A DNA stretch of 64,000 nucleotides from a virus. Positions 15,296-24,910 of this stretch are shown piece after piece (position 1 is the stretch's first letter; each line of letters begins with the position of its first letter). The stretch is from positions 1-64,000 of IMG/VR virus record IMGVR_UViG_3300046457_000143, one strand, 5' to 3'. Position numbers and translations under genes: made by a program. A model generated the notes under the pieces. It was not told where the DNA came from and did not search any database. It was given only the letters and a program-made list of their open reading frames with translations.

Positions 15296-16594
15296 ATGCC
15301 ACTCGCAGCGGGCCAGAACCCGCTGGAGTTGAGCGATGAGGATTTCCTGAAAGAGATGGGAGCCGGCTTCTCTGGCTCCACGACTCAAGCAACCGAGTCC
15401 GTTCAGGAAACCCCCACCGCTAACCCCAGCGAAGAGGCAGCGGTTGCCTCGACTGAAACCAAAGTCGAAACCCCCGAAACGAAAGTTGAACCGACTCCGG
15501 CTGAAGTAGAAGCGAAGTCGGATGTTGCATCTACGCAAGAGACCACTGGTAAACAGGGTGCGAATGATGTTAACGTTCAACCCAATCTGGAGTCGAAGGA
15601 AAGCAAGCAGGGCGAAGCAGCTGCAAGTGATACTGCAACCAAGCCGGCAGGTAAGGAGCAGGGCACCCAGGACACGTCGAAAGTCGCTGAGACCACCGAC
15701 AAGTCAGCCGAGTCCGACAGCACTGTCGACTACAAAGCGTTTTACGACCGGGTGATGACGCCCTTCAAGGCAAACGGCAAAACGATTGAGCTTCGCAATC
15801 TTGACGAAGCGATCAGCCTGATGCAGATGGGGGCGAACTACACCCGCAAGATGCAGGACATGGCGCCGCATCGCAAGACCCTGCTGATGCTCGAAAATGC
15901 GCAGCTGACGGATCCGGACAAGTTGTCGTTCTTGATCGATATCAACAACGGCGACCCCAAGGCGATCCAGAAGCTGCTCAAGGACAAGGGAGTCGATCCC
16001 CTGTCGATCGACACCAGCGAAGATTCAAACTACCTTGGCGGAAATCACAAGGTCAGTGATGAAGAAGCGAACTTTCGCACCCACCTCGACGACCTCAGTT
16101 CGCACGAGAATGGCAAAGCGACGCTTCAGACCATCAACTCGACATGGGATCAGGCTTCTAAGGATGTGCTGTGGAAAGAGCCACAGGTCATGCTGGCCAT
16201 TCACCAGCAGCGCGAGAACGGGATCTATGCCCGCATCGAAGCTGAGGTGGCGCGTCAGAAGACTCTGGGCCATGTTCCAGCTGATCTGCCGTTCATCAAT
16301 GCCTACAAGGTGGTTGGTGATGCGATGGATGCGGCAGGCGCCTTCAAAGACCTGGTAGCTCAAGCTCCCGCCCAGAAGACTCCTGCCACACCCACTGCGA
16401 CGACTCCCGAGACCAAGGTCTCCAAGGAGCCGGTAGCAACTCGTGTCGTCACTCCCAAGTCGGCTGCGGCTAACGCAGATCAGGCCGGTGCTGCTGCGGC
16501 AACGCGCAGTACCCCTCGTGAAGCAAAGCCTGTCATGAATCCCCTCGCCATGTCGGATGAGGAGTTCTTGAAGCAGATGAAAAACCGGCTCTGA
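15296..16594 (+). CDS. Probable scaffolding protein (N4 gp57 position)
   Basis: A 432-residue protein, very acidic and low-complexity over residues 20-150 (repeated ETKVETP, TEK and SKE units), then a helical core (YKAFYDRVMTPFKANGKTIELRNL) and an Ala/Thr/Pro linker. The same short motif appears at both ends: NPLELSDEDFLKEM at residues 9-22 and NPLAMSDEEFLKQM at the C-terminus. Extended acidic, helix-rich proteins just upstream of the major capsid gene are usually internal scaffolds. The repeated terminal motif may be the capsid-binding peptide. Confidence 0.6.
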   Translation: MPLAAGQNPLELSDEDFLKEMGAGFSGSTTQATESVQETPTANPSEEAAVASTETKVETPETKVEPTPAEVEAKSDVASTQETTGKQGANDVNVQPNLESKESKQGEAAASDTATKPAGKEQGTQDTSKVAETTDKSAESDSTVDYKAFYDRVMTPFKANGKTIELRNLDEAISLMQMGANYTRKMQDMAPHRKTLLMLENAQLTDPDKLSFLIDINNGDPKAIQKLLKDKGVDPLSIDTSEDSNYLGGNHKVSDEEANFRTHLDDLSSHENGKATLQTINSTWDQASKDVLWKEPQVMLAIHQQRENGIYARIEAEVARQKTLGHVPADLPFINAYKVVGDAMDAAGAFKDLVAQAPAQKTPATPTATTPETKVSKEPVATRVVTPKSAAANADQAGAAAATRSTPREAKPVMNPLAMSDEEFLKQMKNRL

Positions 16595-16608
16595 TAAGGG
16601 ATTGACCC

Positions 16609-17844
16609 ATGCCATTGAACTATAACGCCCCGGCCGACGGGACAAAGTCGAGCATCGACGGCGCTGGTTCCGACCAGATGCAAACCTTCATGTGGCTCAA
16701 GCAGTCACTGGTGACCGCACGCAAGGAGCAGTATTTCATGCCCCTGGCGAGCGTCACGAACATGCCGAAGAACTTCGGCAAGAAGCTCAAGGTGTACGAG
16801 TACATCCCGCTGCTCGACGACCGCAACATCAACGATCAGGGTCTCGACGCTGCAGGCGCCACCTACGCTGGCGGCAACCTGTACGGTTCGTCCAAGGACG
16901 TGGGCAAGATCACGGCGAAGCTGCCGCACCTGACCGAAAACGGCGGCCGTGTGAACCGTGTCGGTTTCACCCGTATCGAGCGCGAAGGTACGTTCCACAA
17001 GTTCGGCTTCTTCTACGAGTGGACGCAGGAGTCGATGGACTTCGACTCGGATCCGGAACTGGCCCAGCATCTGGCCACGGAACTGATGAACGGCGCCGTG
17101 CAGATGACGGAAGCCCAGCTCCAGATGGACCTGCTCGCCGCTCCTGGTGTGGTCATGTTTGCGGGCGCCGCAACGTCGAAGGCCACGGTGACGGGTGAAG
17201 TCGTGCCGGCTGCCGGTGGCAACCCGGAAATCCCGGCCTCGGTGGTGTCGTACAAGAACCTGTCGCGTCTGGACCAGATCCTGACCGACAACCGTTCGCC
17301 CACCTCGGTGACGATCATCACGGGTTCGCGCCTGGTCGACACGCAGACGCTCGGCGCACGCCGTGTGATGTATATCGGCTCGGAACTCGTGCCGGCGCTC
17401 GAAGCGATGACCGACCTGTTCGGCAATCCGGCGTTCGTGCCGATCCAGAAATACGGCGATGCCGGCACGCTGATGAATGGCGAGATCGGTGCGATCGGCA
17501 AGTGGCGCTTCATCCAGGTGCCGGAAATGCTGCACTGGGCAGGCGCTGGTGCAGCGGCGACGGATGCGAATCCGGGCTACCGCACCTCGATGGTTGGCGG
17601 CACGGAGCACTACGACGTGTTCCCGATGCTCACCATCGGTGACGACTCGTTCACGACCATCGGCTTCCAGACGGACGGCAAGACGGTCAAGTTCAACGTC
17701 ATCACCAAGATGCCGGGCAAGGACACGGCCGACAAGACCGATCCGTACGGCGAACAGGGTTTCAGCTCGATGAAGTGGTACTACGGCATTCTCATCAAGC
17801 GCCCGGAACGTCTCGGCATCATCTACACGGTCGCACCGGAATAA
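16609..17844 (+). CDS. Major capsid protein (N4 gp56-like)
   Basis: A 411-residue protein matching the N4-type coat protein in length and character: [25 protein letters not shown] at the front, [35 protein letters not shown] and a beta-rich C-terminus ending [13 protein letters not shown]. These coat proteins have the HK97 fold and build the icosahedral shell. Codon use is strikingly uniform and GC3-rich, as expected for the most highly expressed gene. It is followed by a long imperfect hairpin. Confidence 0.85.
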   Translation: MPLNYNAPADGTKSSIDGAGSDQMQTFMWLKQSLVTARKEQYFMPLASVTNMPKNFGKKLKVYEYIPLLDDRNINDQGLDAAGATYAGGNLYGSSKDVGKITAKLPHLTENGGRVNRVGFTRIEREGTFHKFGFFYEWTQESMDFDSDPELAQHLATELMNGAVQMTEAQLQMDLLAAPGVVMFAGAATSKATVTGEVVPAAGGNPEIPASVVSYKNLSRLDQILTDNRSPTSVTIITGSRLVDTQTLGARRVMYIGSELVPALEAMTDLFGNPAFVPIQKYGDAGTLMNGEIGAIGKWRFIQVPEMLHWAGAGAAATDANPGYRTSMVGGTEHYDVFPMLTIGDDSFTTIGFQTDGKTVKFNVITKMPGKDTADKTDPYGEQGFSSMKWYYGILIKRPERLGIIYTVAPE

Positions 17845-17861
17845 AGCCGGCGTGAAGCACT

Positions 17862-17909
17862 GAACCAGGAGGAAGGAGATTGTCCCCACAGTCTCTTTCC
17901 CTCTGGCTC
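17862..17909 (+). terminator. Extended imperfect hairpin between capsid and gp55-like genes
   Basis: The core GAGATTGT/ACAGTCTC (8 bp, loop CCCC) extends outward through purine/pyrimidine arms to GAACCAG and CTGGCTC at the base, allowing wobbles and two mismatches. The arms are the two orientations of the dispersed CTGGYTC word. No clean T run follows, so it may be a partial terminator or mRNA-stability element that keeps capsid expression above downstream genes. Confidence 0.5.
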
Positions 17910-17936
17910 CAAGTATCTGGAACCCAAGGAAAAGCC

Positions 17937-18587
17937 ATGAGTACCCTGAACGAAGACCTGGACGGCGAGAACGCGCAGGACGACCAGCTCACCGAAGCTG
18001 ATGAACTCAAGTTGCTGAAAGAGCGTGCCACGCTGATGGGCATCAAGTTCAGCAACAACATCTCGGTCGCCACCCTCAAGGAGAAGATCGAGGAACGCAT
18101 GTCGGGCACCACGAAGAGCGAAGCTCCGGAGCCGCAGGTCAAAGCCAATCCGCTGGCAGGTGAAGAGACCCCGGCTGATGGTCAGCCTGTCAAACGCAAG
18201 TCGCTGCGCCGGTACCTGCACGACGAGGAGATGAAGCTCCTTCGCGTGCGTATCACCTGCATGGACCCGAAGAAAGCGGATCTGCACGGTGAAGTGCTGT
18301 GTGTCTCCAACGAGTATCTCGGCAACGTGAAGAAGTTCATTCCCTACGGTGAAGCAACCGAGGGTGGCTTCCACATCGAGAACTGCCTGTACAAGACGCT
18401 GCGTGACCGGGAATTCCTGCAGGTCCGCACGCTCAAGGGCGACAAGTCCAACGGCATGACGCCGCGCATCGAGACGAAATGGGTGCGTGAATTCGCCATC
18501 GAAGTCCTGCCGCCGCTCACGCCCCAGGAGCTCGCGGACCTGAAGGTTGCACAGATCGCTGCCGGTAGCCTCGACGCGGCGAAATAA
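17937..18587 (+). CDS. Virion/assembly protein (N4 gp55 position)
   Basis: A 216-residue protein beginning MSTLNEDLDGENAQD after AAGGAAAAGCC; the in-frame ATG-like start at 17880 lies in the hairpin region and is rejected. An acidic N-terminus and a small SAP-like helical motif (LLKERATLMGIKFSNNISVATLKEKIEE) are followed by a compact basic C-terminal domain (RYLHDEEMKLLRVRITCMDPKKADLHGE). The helix-extended-helix motif in the first 60 residues resembles the Rho N/SAP fold, which often binds nucleic acid. Position after the coat gene matches N4 gp55, of unknown function. Confidence 0.55.
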   Translation: MSTLNEDLDGENAQDDQLTEADELKLLKERATLMGIKFSNNISVATLKEKIEERMSGTTKSEAPEPQVKANPLAGEETPADGQPVKRKSLRRYLHDEEMKLLRVRITCMDPKKADLHGEVLCVSNEYLGNVKKFIPYGEATEGGFHIENCLYKTLRDREFLQVRTLKGDKSNGMTPRIETKWVREFAIEVLPPLTPQELADLKVAQIAAGSLDAAK

Positions 18588-18605
18588 AGCTCACGCCCCA
18601 ACGGG

Positions 18606-18635
18606 AAGCCCGTCCAGATATGGGCGGGCTTTTTG
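18606..18635 (+). terminator. Intrinsic terminator
   Basis: AAGCCCGTCC pairs with GGGCGGGCTT (10 bp, one wobble) over AGATAT, followed by TTTTGTTT, 18 bases after the gp55-like stop. A clear Rho-independent terminator. Confidence 0.8.
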
Positions 18636-18657
18636 TTTCTGAACCAGGAAAAACAAG

Positions 18658-19539
18658 ATGGCTACTTACGGTATCGATACCGACGCAAACCTGCTGTACA
18701 CCCTGCTGCTGTCGGCTGAACACATCACCGTCCCGACGCTGGATCTCACCGCTCCCGTGTTCAACATTCCGGGTGACAACACCTCGGGTGCCTACCAGCA
18801 GATCAACCCGCTCACCAATGCGGACATGACGGCCGGCGCCATCGACGGTACCGGCACGTTCGACGTGCTGATGCAGGGCATGAAGGCGCAGCTGCGTGAA
18901 GAGTTCGAGAAGGGCCGCATTACCGGCGCCGAGTACACGAAGGCCTATGTCGCCCTGGTGCAGAGCACGATGCAGTTCGCCGTGCAGTACCTGCTCGGCC
19001 GGGATCAGGCCTACTGGCAGTCGGTGCTGGCCCAGTCGCAGGCAATCACTGCCCGTGTGGGCCTCGAGCAGGCCAAGATTCAGGCGTTCACCGCCCAGGT
19101 CGAGGCACGCAATGCCACGGCAGCGCTCGCCCTGACCAAGGCCAAGCTCGGCACGGAAGACGCACAGTTCGGCCAGCTCAAGTACCAGATCGACAACCTG
19201 CTGCCGGCCCAGCTCACGCAGGTGCAGGCCCAGACCCAGGTGACGAACAAGCAGGTGGCGCTCGTGGGTGAGCAGACCGAAGTGCAGCGTGCGCAGACGC
19301 TCGATGTGCGTACCGACGGCCAGACGGTGGCGGGTGCGCTCGGCAAGCAGAAGCAGCTCTACACCCAGCAGATCACGAGCTACCAGCGTGATGCGGAAGT
19401 GAAGGCGGCCAAGATCTTCAGCGATGCGTGGATCACGATGAAGACGATCGACGAAGGCATCACTGCACCGGCAGGCTTCTCCAACAGTTCGGTGGATACC
19501 GTGCTCACCGCGCTCAAGACCAACAACGGACTGGGCTGA
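18658..19539 (+). CDS. Structural protein, helical (N4 gp54-like)
   Basis: A 293-residue protein, almost entirely helical after residue 60, with Gln/Ala-rich heptads (QAKIQAFTAQVEARNATAALALTKAKL, then QVQAQTQVTNKQVALVGEQTEVQRAQTL). It starts after TGAACCAGGAAAAACAAG, the recurrent leader. In N4-type phages the gene at this position is a virion protein near the portal and ejection apparatus. The N-terminal 60 residues (NLLYTLLLSAEHITVPTLDLTAP) are a small non-helical domain. Function beyond virion structure is not visible. Confidence 0.55.
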   Translation: MATYGIDTDANLLYTLLLSAEHITVPTLDLTAPVFNIPGDNTSGAYQQINPLTNADMTAGAIDGTGTFDVLMQGMKAQLREEFEKGRITGAEYTKAYVALVQSTMQFAVQYLLGRDQAYWQSVLAQSQAITARVGLEQAKIQAFTAQVEARNATAALALTKAKLGTEDAQFGQLKYQIDNLLPAQLTQVQAQTQVTNKQVALVGEQTEVQRAQTLDVRTDGQTVAGALGKQKQLYTQQITSYQRDAEVKAAKIFSDAWITMKTIDEGITAPAGFSNSSVDTVLTALKTNNGLG

Positions 19540-19541
19540 TC

Positions 19542-22265
19542 ATGGGGAGCATCTTCAGCAGCGGGCCGACGACCGTCGTCTCCTCGACTGTTTACAACCT
19601 CGCCGGGGACGTGAACAAGCGGAGCAATTTTCTGAAGACCACGGTCATCAGCAATGTCGTTGGGGAATCCACCATGTCCATGGGGGAGTCGATCAACCGT
19701 GCATACCTGAATGGTCCCGCCATGAAGTTGCGCTCCTTCGCCCGGTGGGCGGAGGGCAGTGCTGACTACAACCATGTGATCGGCGCCGCTGCCGGGCGGA
19801 TCACCACAGGCAACTCGCTGGATGTGAATGAGCTGGCCCGCCAGATCCCGCATGACGCTGGCTACACGGTGTCCCTGCAGCAGAGCGATCTGGGGCCGGC
19901 CGACAGTGCGTGGTGGGCTGACCAGTACGTGGCGGAGCATCATCCTGAACGCCTGCTGACCGACTGGCATGCGGACTATGACGTGCCGTCCAACACGGTC
20001 ACGATCACCTACGCGGACCACACCACCGAAACGTTTCACCCGGTCGGGCTGGACATGAATGCCCGGTACATCTTTGCGGCCTACACCCTGATCACGGGCA
20101 AGGCAGTCGGGGCTGTGACGCCGGGCAATACCGTTTCCCTTGGCTCCGCTGGCAGCTTTCCGGCGACGGCCGGCTGGACGCTCGATTCGAACCTGGCTAC
20201 CAGCAAGGTGGTGAACCTGCGCAAGACCGTGACACGGGTCGTCAGCTACTCGGATGGCCGTCCGGTCGAAACCAGCACCACGGTCGACACAACCAGCATG
20301 ACCTATGCCGAGACGCATACGGTCTACGAAAGGACGGACTTCAAGGGCATTGATCTGGCCAACCCCACCCGGACCTACTCGATCCGCTCGATCATGAGCC
20401 AGGACCAGACGGTCAGTGCCGTGGCGGGGGCGCCTTCCGTGGCCACGATGACGGACACGGCAGGCGGTGGGGTGACCCAGACGATCACGATCACCACCGT
20501 GGTGGAGTCGGCCAGGTTCGCCCGGTCCTACCGCATTGACACGCAGGACATCACGAACAACACGATCTCCCCGGTCAAGGTGTTCATCTACCAGCTCGGT
20601 GCGGGCAATGCCGTGCTCGATGCAATGTTCAACCTGCCCGTCCAGTTCGGCTCGTTCTTCCCGTACATCCCGATCCGGATCAATAACCAGTTTGTCTCCG
20701 AGTCCTATCTGCCCGATGTCTATGCGATTGCAAAGAAGGCCTACAAGAAGTCAGTAGGAGGTCAACTGGACGACACCATCGCCCAGATCGCAGACAACGC
20801 CTCCATTGGCGATATCGACTACACCTATGCGGTGTTCGGCGTCTCCCTGAACGTGGCGGAAGTGAAGTGCAAGAGCTACATCTACACGTTCTTCAAGGCG
20901 ATCATGGAGTCCCAGTCGTATGACAGCCGGGCCTATGAGCGATGGAAGACTGACTGGAATGATGCCAAGGCCTCATGGGAAGCCTATGGCGCATGGTTGA
21001 GAGCCAACTGGGGGACGGGTACCGACAATGTGGCCACCATGCCGCAGATACGGCCGTACCCGTCACTGCCGCAGCAGTCGGTGAGTATGTATGTCCCGGC
21101 TGACTCCCCGATGAACTACAACATCCAGATGTTCTGGAACAGTGTTGAAGAGTCGACCGGTGCCGGCATGCACTCGCCGGATCACGCAGTGGGGGACATG
21201 TGGTGGGTGATCAACCCGACCGAGAGTTTCGACCAGACCACCTACTTTGTTGGGGACTCGGACATCGTTCCCTACGTCGATGCGATCAGGGTCGAGTCGG
21301 TGACCCTGTATTCCCAGGTCAGTGCGAACAACTGGACAGCGCTCACGCTGCGCGGACTGGTGCACCGCAACCTGATCTATGGGGGCAATGCAGTCTTCAC
21401 TTCCGCTGTGGATGCGCTCAACGACAGGGAAGAGTCTGGCTTCATCATTCCCCTGCAGGAAGATATCTACCGCACGACGCCGCTGGTGGATGCTACCCAG
21501 ATGGCCACGGCCTGCTGCTATCTCGTCTTCAACTGCTACAAGGTGGTGAAGAAGAAGTGGTACCAGACGGGGCTGTTTACCGTGATCATCATCATCGTCA
21601 TTATCATCATCACGTGGCTGACGTGGGGTAGTGGCACCGGCCCAGCCTCGGCCGGGTTGCTCGGCACCAATGCCGGGGTGGGTGCGGCGCTCGGCTTTAC
21701 CGGCACCCTGGCGATCGTGGTCGGCGCCATTGTCAATGCGGTCGCTGCGATGGTGCTGGTGAAGCTGATCGGTGTGGCTGCGGACAAGATCTTCGGTGAG
21801 AAGATCGGCTCTATCGTGGGCGCCATAGCAGCCGTGGTGGCCATCGTGGTTGGCACCAGTTACGCCAATAGCGGCAACTGGACCACTGCCATGTCCTCAC
21901 TCACCAGTCCTTCCAACCTGCTCCAGCTCACCAGTGCTGTGGCAGGGGGTGTGTCTGGCTACATCGGTTCCGAGACACAGGACATAATTAAAGAGACCAG
22001 CGATATGCTGGAGTCGTACAATGAAAAGATGGCGGATGTGCAGGATGCCTATCAAGCCACCGGCATGACTGACCTCGCACAGTTCGACCCCATGCAGCTC
22101 ACGGATGCCGGTGCCCCGAAGCGGCCCGATCACATCTACGAGCCAGCAGCCAGCTTCCTCAACAGAACACTGATGACCGGTAGCGACATTGCGGACCTGC
22201 AGAACATGCTGATCTCGCAATTCACGTCATTGACTCTGGACCCCAATCAGAACCTCGTTACCTGA
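19542..22265 (+). CDS. Large internal/tail virion protein with membrane segments (N4 gp53 position)
   Basis: A 907-residue protein starting at MGSIFSSGPTTVV, 2 bases after the previous stop. Residues 1-670 are mixed alpha/beta with many aromatic residues. At about 680-705 lies a very hydrophobic run rich in Ile (VIIIIVIIIITWLTW), and a Gly/Ala/Val-rich hydrophobic block continues to about 780 (GFTGTLAIVVGAIVNAVAAMVLV, AIAAVVAIVVGTSYA). Membrane-active segments in an otherwise soluble virion protein suggest an ejection protein that crosses the host envelope at infection. Position matches N4 gp53. No enzymatic motif is seen. Confidence 0.55.
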   Translation: MGSIFSSGPTTVVSSTVYNLAGDVNKRSNFLKTTVISNVVGESTMSMGESINRAYLNGPAMKLRSFARWAEGSADYNHVIGAAAGRITTGNSLDVNELARQIPHDAGYTVSLQQSDLGPADSAWWADQYVAEHHPERLLTDWHADYDVPSNTVTITYADHTTETFHPVGLDMNARYIFAAYTLITGKAVGAVTPGNTVSLGSAGSFPATAGWTLDSNLATSKVVNLRKTVTRVVSYSDGRPVETSTTVDTTSMTYAETHTVYERTDFKGIDLANPTRTYSIRSIMSQDQTVSAVAGAPSVATMTDTAGGGVTQTITITTVVESARFARSYRIDTQDITNNTISPVKVFIYQLGAGNAVLDAMFNLPVQFGSFFPYIPIRINNQFVSESYLPDVYAIAKKAYKKSVGGQLDDTIAQIADNASIGDIDYTYAVFGVSLNVAEVKCKSYIYTFFKAIMESQSYDSRAYERWKTDWNDAKASWEAYGAWLRANWGTGTDNVATMPQIRPYPSLPQQSVSMYVPADSPMNYNIQMFWNSVEESTGAGMHSPDHAVGDMWWVINPTESFDQTTYFVGDSDIVPYVDAIRVESVTLYSQVSANNWTALTLRGLVHRNLIYGGNAVFTSAVDALNDREESGFIIPLQEDIYRTTPLVDATQMATACCYLVFNCYKVVKKKWYQTGLFTVIIIIVIIIITWLTWGSGTGPASAGLLGTNAGVGAALGFTGTLAIVVGAIVNAVAAMVLVKLIGVAADKIFGEKIGSIVGAIAAVVAIVVGTSYANSGNWTTAMSSLTSPSNLLQLTSAVAGGVSGYIGSETQDIIKETSDMLESYNEKMADVQDAYQATGMTDLAQFDPMQLTDAGAPKRPDHIYEPAASFLNRTLMTGSDIADLQNMLISQFTSLTLDPNQNLVT

Positions 22266-22275
22266 CAGGTGCTCT

Positions 22276-22725
22276 ATGGCATTGCCGCAAACCTATAACT
22301 TCGGACAGGGCGATAACGTCACGCCCTACCCGTTCCAGATGCCGGCCGGCTCCGGCCAGCCGTGGGACTTCAGTGGTATCAATTCCTACGGCATGGGTGG
22401 CACGCCCACGCTCGGGGCGAATGCTGCCGGTACGATTGCCGGCGCTACCCCCAAGGGTTTTTTCGACGGATCCGGTCTCGGCATGAACCTGCCGACGCTG
22501 CAACTCGGGCTGGACACCGTCGGCAAGCTCGGCAGTCTCTACGCCGGTATCTCGGCGCTGGGCCTGGCCAAAGACCAGTTTGGCTTCCAGAAAAACATGG
22601 CCGAGAAGAACTACACCAACTCGGTCTCGAGCTACAACACGTCGCTGGAAGACCGGGCCAATGCCCGTGCTTCGGTGGACGGCTCCAATGCCGCGGCGTA
22701 CATCGCTGCCCACAAACTCACGTAA
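22276..22725 (+). CDS. Small internal virion protein (N4 gp52 position)
   Basis: A 149-residue Gly/Asn-rich protein (TYNFGQGDNVTPYPFQMPAGSGQPWDF) with a C-terminal amphipathic helix (LYAGISALGLAKDQFGFQKNMAEKNYTNSV). It lies between two large internal proteins, with 10-base gaps and a good AAGGAG site for the next gene. N4 gp52 is a virion protein at this place. Nothing else can be said from sequence. Confidence 0.5.
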   Translation: MALPQTYNFGQGDNVTPYPFQMPAGSGQPWDFSGINSYGMGGTPTLGANAAGTIAGATPKGFFDGSGLGMNLPTLQLGLDTVGKLGSLYAGISALGLAKDQFGFQKNMAEKNYTNSVSSYNTSLEDRANARASVDGSNAAAYIAAHKLT

Positions 22726-22734
22726 GGAGAAGCC

Positions 22735-24834
22735 ATGGCTGTCCTGACCTGGCGCAACGTGGATGCGCCCTCGGATCGCGGCAACTCGGCCATCAATGGG
22801 CTGACTGCTGCGGCCAACCTGTTCAATACCGGTGCCTCGGGCATCGGGGATGCGATCGGCAACTTCGGCAAGGCGCAAACCACGCTGGCCAACAACGCTG
22901 CCGTGCAGGCTGCATCCCGGCTTCAGGATGCAGACCAGCTGAAGGCTGCACTCGCTGACGGCTCGCTTCTGTCGGGCCTTCAGGGAGTGGATCCTTCCCG
23001 TGTCGATGCGGCAACGGTGGGCGACATCAACACCCGTGTGTCGAACCTGCTGCTTGACCGTGGCCGGGATCTGAACAACCAGACCACGTCTCAAGCCCTG
23101 CATGACACCCAGTACACGCAGAACCGGCTGGAGACGAATAACGCACTGACCGACGCAGCCCGTCCTGCACTAAATGCACTCTTTCTCGCCTCGAAGAGCC
23201 GGGATCCGAAAGCGATTGCTGCGGCGCAGGCTGATCCGGCTCTGGCCCAGTTGCCGTCTGATGTGCTTACGAAGTTCCTGACGGATGCAACCGCCCAGGA
23301 ACAGGGCCGGGCATCACTCACCGGAACCGATCTCACGAACCGGGGAACGGGAATCAGCAATGATGCCCGTGCGCTCGACCTCAAGATCAACCAGCGCAAT
23401 GACGCTGCGCAGCAGGGTGCGCTTCAGGTCATGAACCAGCTCCGGGATGCAGCCTCCGGAGGTGAGGCACTCTCGCAGTACAGCAGCATCGCCAACTCGC
23501 TCGATCCGCAGGTGGCGGCAAGCGTGCGGGCACAGCTCGAGCAGCGCTGGGGTCCGATCTTCGGCGGTGGCAGCGGAGCAGGTTCTTCCCCTGGCTCAGG
23601 TGGTACGGGCGCGGCCGGCTCCATTGCAGGTGCAGCCGGTGGTGGACTGGCCCCGCTTGGCGGTGCACCGCTCGCTGTGGGTGATGCTGGCACGGCTACG
23701 GGTGGCGAGTACAACGTCACCTTCGGCTACAAGAAGACTGATGTGCCGATCACCTCGATGTCGATTGGCGATCTGACGAAGAAGGGTGGACTGCAGGATC
23801 AGATGATCAATGATCCGAGCCTGAAGAACTCACCCATTGGTAAATATCAGATCAACAAGGAGACACTGCTCGACTTTGCTGGCCGGCTCGGTATCAAGCC
23901 GGGCACGAAGTTCACGCCTGACGTGCAGGACCAGCTGGGCGAGGCGATCTTCAATGATCGCAAGTCGCAGGATCTGTCCAAGACCTGGGAATCGTTGAAG
24001 AATATCCCCGGTGCCAGTACACCGGGTGCGTTCAAGAACAAGTCCTGGGCCGAGGTCAAGGACTTCATCGCACAGCAGGAAGGCACGGCCAAGGCCCAGA
24101 CGGCGGCTGAAGTGCGCAACGAAGGCAAGACGCTGCTCGACAGTCTGGCGAACCTGAAGATCAACCAGGGCCAGAAGATCCAGCTGAACCAGGCCAACGG
24201 TGTGGAGAAGGCACTGGCTGTCTCCCGCACGGGAGATGCCGGCAGCGAGGCCAGCAACCTGATCACTACCGTGCCGGCATTCAAGGGTGCGGACGCCGGG
24301 TGGCTTACGGACGAGATCAACACCGTGATGAAGCGGGGGAACTTCACTGCTCCGCAGGCGGCAACGCTCATCCAGCAGCACCTGAAGTCGAACCAGGGGA
24401 CGCTGGCCAACTTTGCCGACAGGGTACGCACACTGGGTGGCCTCACTGATGGCTTCACGGGCACGGACGCTTCGCCCAATCTGCCAAGTGGTCAGCGTAT
24501 CAATGACCGTGCCTTGCTGGCAGCAGCTGACTCGAATGCCCAGGGTCAGGGTGTGGCACAGCTTGCCCAGACGCAGGGCATGCAGGCAACCCAGGCGCAG
24601 GTCGATGCAGCCAATGTCGCGCTCCAGCAGGCACAGGAGCAGTTGATCAATGCCCGCCAGCGGGCGGCCGCCAACCCGAACTGGAAGGGCTTGGCGGACT
24701 ATGAAGCGCAGTACCGGCAGGCTATTATCCAGGCCCGACTGCTTCTTGCTGGTGGTGCCAACAATGCCCCTGTAAACTTGGTGCCAGGCTACAACGATCA
24801 AGCAGCACGCAGAGCAGCGGCAACCGTCCGCTGA
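22735..24834 (+). CDS. Internal virion protein with muramidase-like domain (N4 gp51 position)
   Basis: A 699-residue protein. Residues 1-230 are helical (NRLETNNALTDAARPALNALFL). A Gly/Ser/Ala linker (about 265-315) leads into a domain at about 325-460 that resembles lysozyme-fold phage domains: EYNVTFGYKKTDVPITSMSIGDL, then SPIGKYQINKETLLDFAGRLG and FTPDVQDQLGEAIF. The order 'IGkYQi ... lG ... FtpdvQD ... a' is typical of muramidase-like domains in ejected proteins. A helical Gln-rich C-terminus follows. It would locally open peptidoglycan at DNA entry. Catalytic residues are not certain. Confidence 0.55.
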   Translation: MAVLTWRNVDAPSDRGNSAINGLTAAANLFNTGASGIGDAIGNFGKAQTTLANNAAVQAASRLQDADQLKAALADGSLLSGLQGVDPSRVDAATVGDINTRVSNLLLDRGRDLNNQTTSQALHDTQYTQNRLETNNALTDAARPALNALFLASKSRDPKAIAAAQADPALAQLPSDVLTKFLTDATAQEQGRASLTGTDLTNRGTGISNDARALDLKINQRNDAAQQGALQVMNQLRDAASGGEALSQYSSIANSLDPQVAASVRAQLEQRWGPIFGGGSGAGSSPGSGGTGAAGSIAGAAGGGLAPLGGAPLAVGDAGTATGGEYNVTFGYKKTDVPITSMSIGDLTKKGGLQDQMINDPSLKNSPIGKYQINKETLLDFAGRLGIKPGTKFTPDVQDQLGEAIFNDRKSQDLSKTWESLKNIPGASTPGAFKNKSWAEVKDFIAQQEGTAKAQTAAEVRNEGKTLLDSLANLKINQGQKIQLNQANGVEKALAVSRTGDAGSEASNLITTVPAFKGADAGWLTDEINTVMKRGNFTAPQAATLIQQHLKSNQGTLANFADRVRTLGGLTDGFTGTDASPNLPSGQRINDRALLAAADSNAQGQGVAQLAQTQGMQATQAQVDAANVALQQAQEQLINARQRAAANPNWKGLADYEAQYRQAIIQARLLLAGGANNAPVNLVPGYNDQAARRAAATVR

Positions 24835-24852
24835 TCATCTGAACTGTCAATG

Positions 24853-24883
24853 AAGCCTCATCCAGAAATGGGTGGGGCTTTTC
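24853..24883 (+). terminator. Intrinsic terminator before vRNAP
   Basis: AAGCCTCATCC pairs with GGGTGGGGCTT (11 bp with two wobbles), loop AGAAAT, then a short TTTT. It separates the internal-protein operon from the vRNAP gene. Confidence 0.7.
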
Positions 24884-24884
24884 T

Positions 24885-24906
24885 CGTATCTCGCGGTAAA
24901 CTTCCG
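24885..24906 (+). promoter_or_regulatory. Candidate late promoter for vRNAP
   Basis: CGTATC, four bases, GGTAAACTTCCG, directly after a terminator and 36 bases before the vRNAP start. It matches the element at 10807-10828 before the lysis genes. The recurrence suggests a late promoter; start site and polymerase are inferred. Confidence 0.4.
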
Positions 24907-24910
24907 ATAC

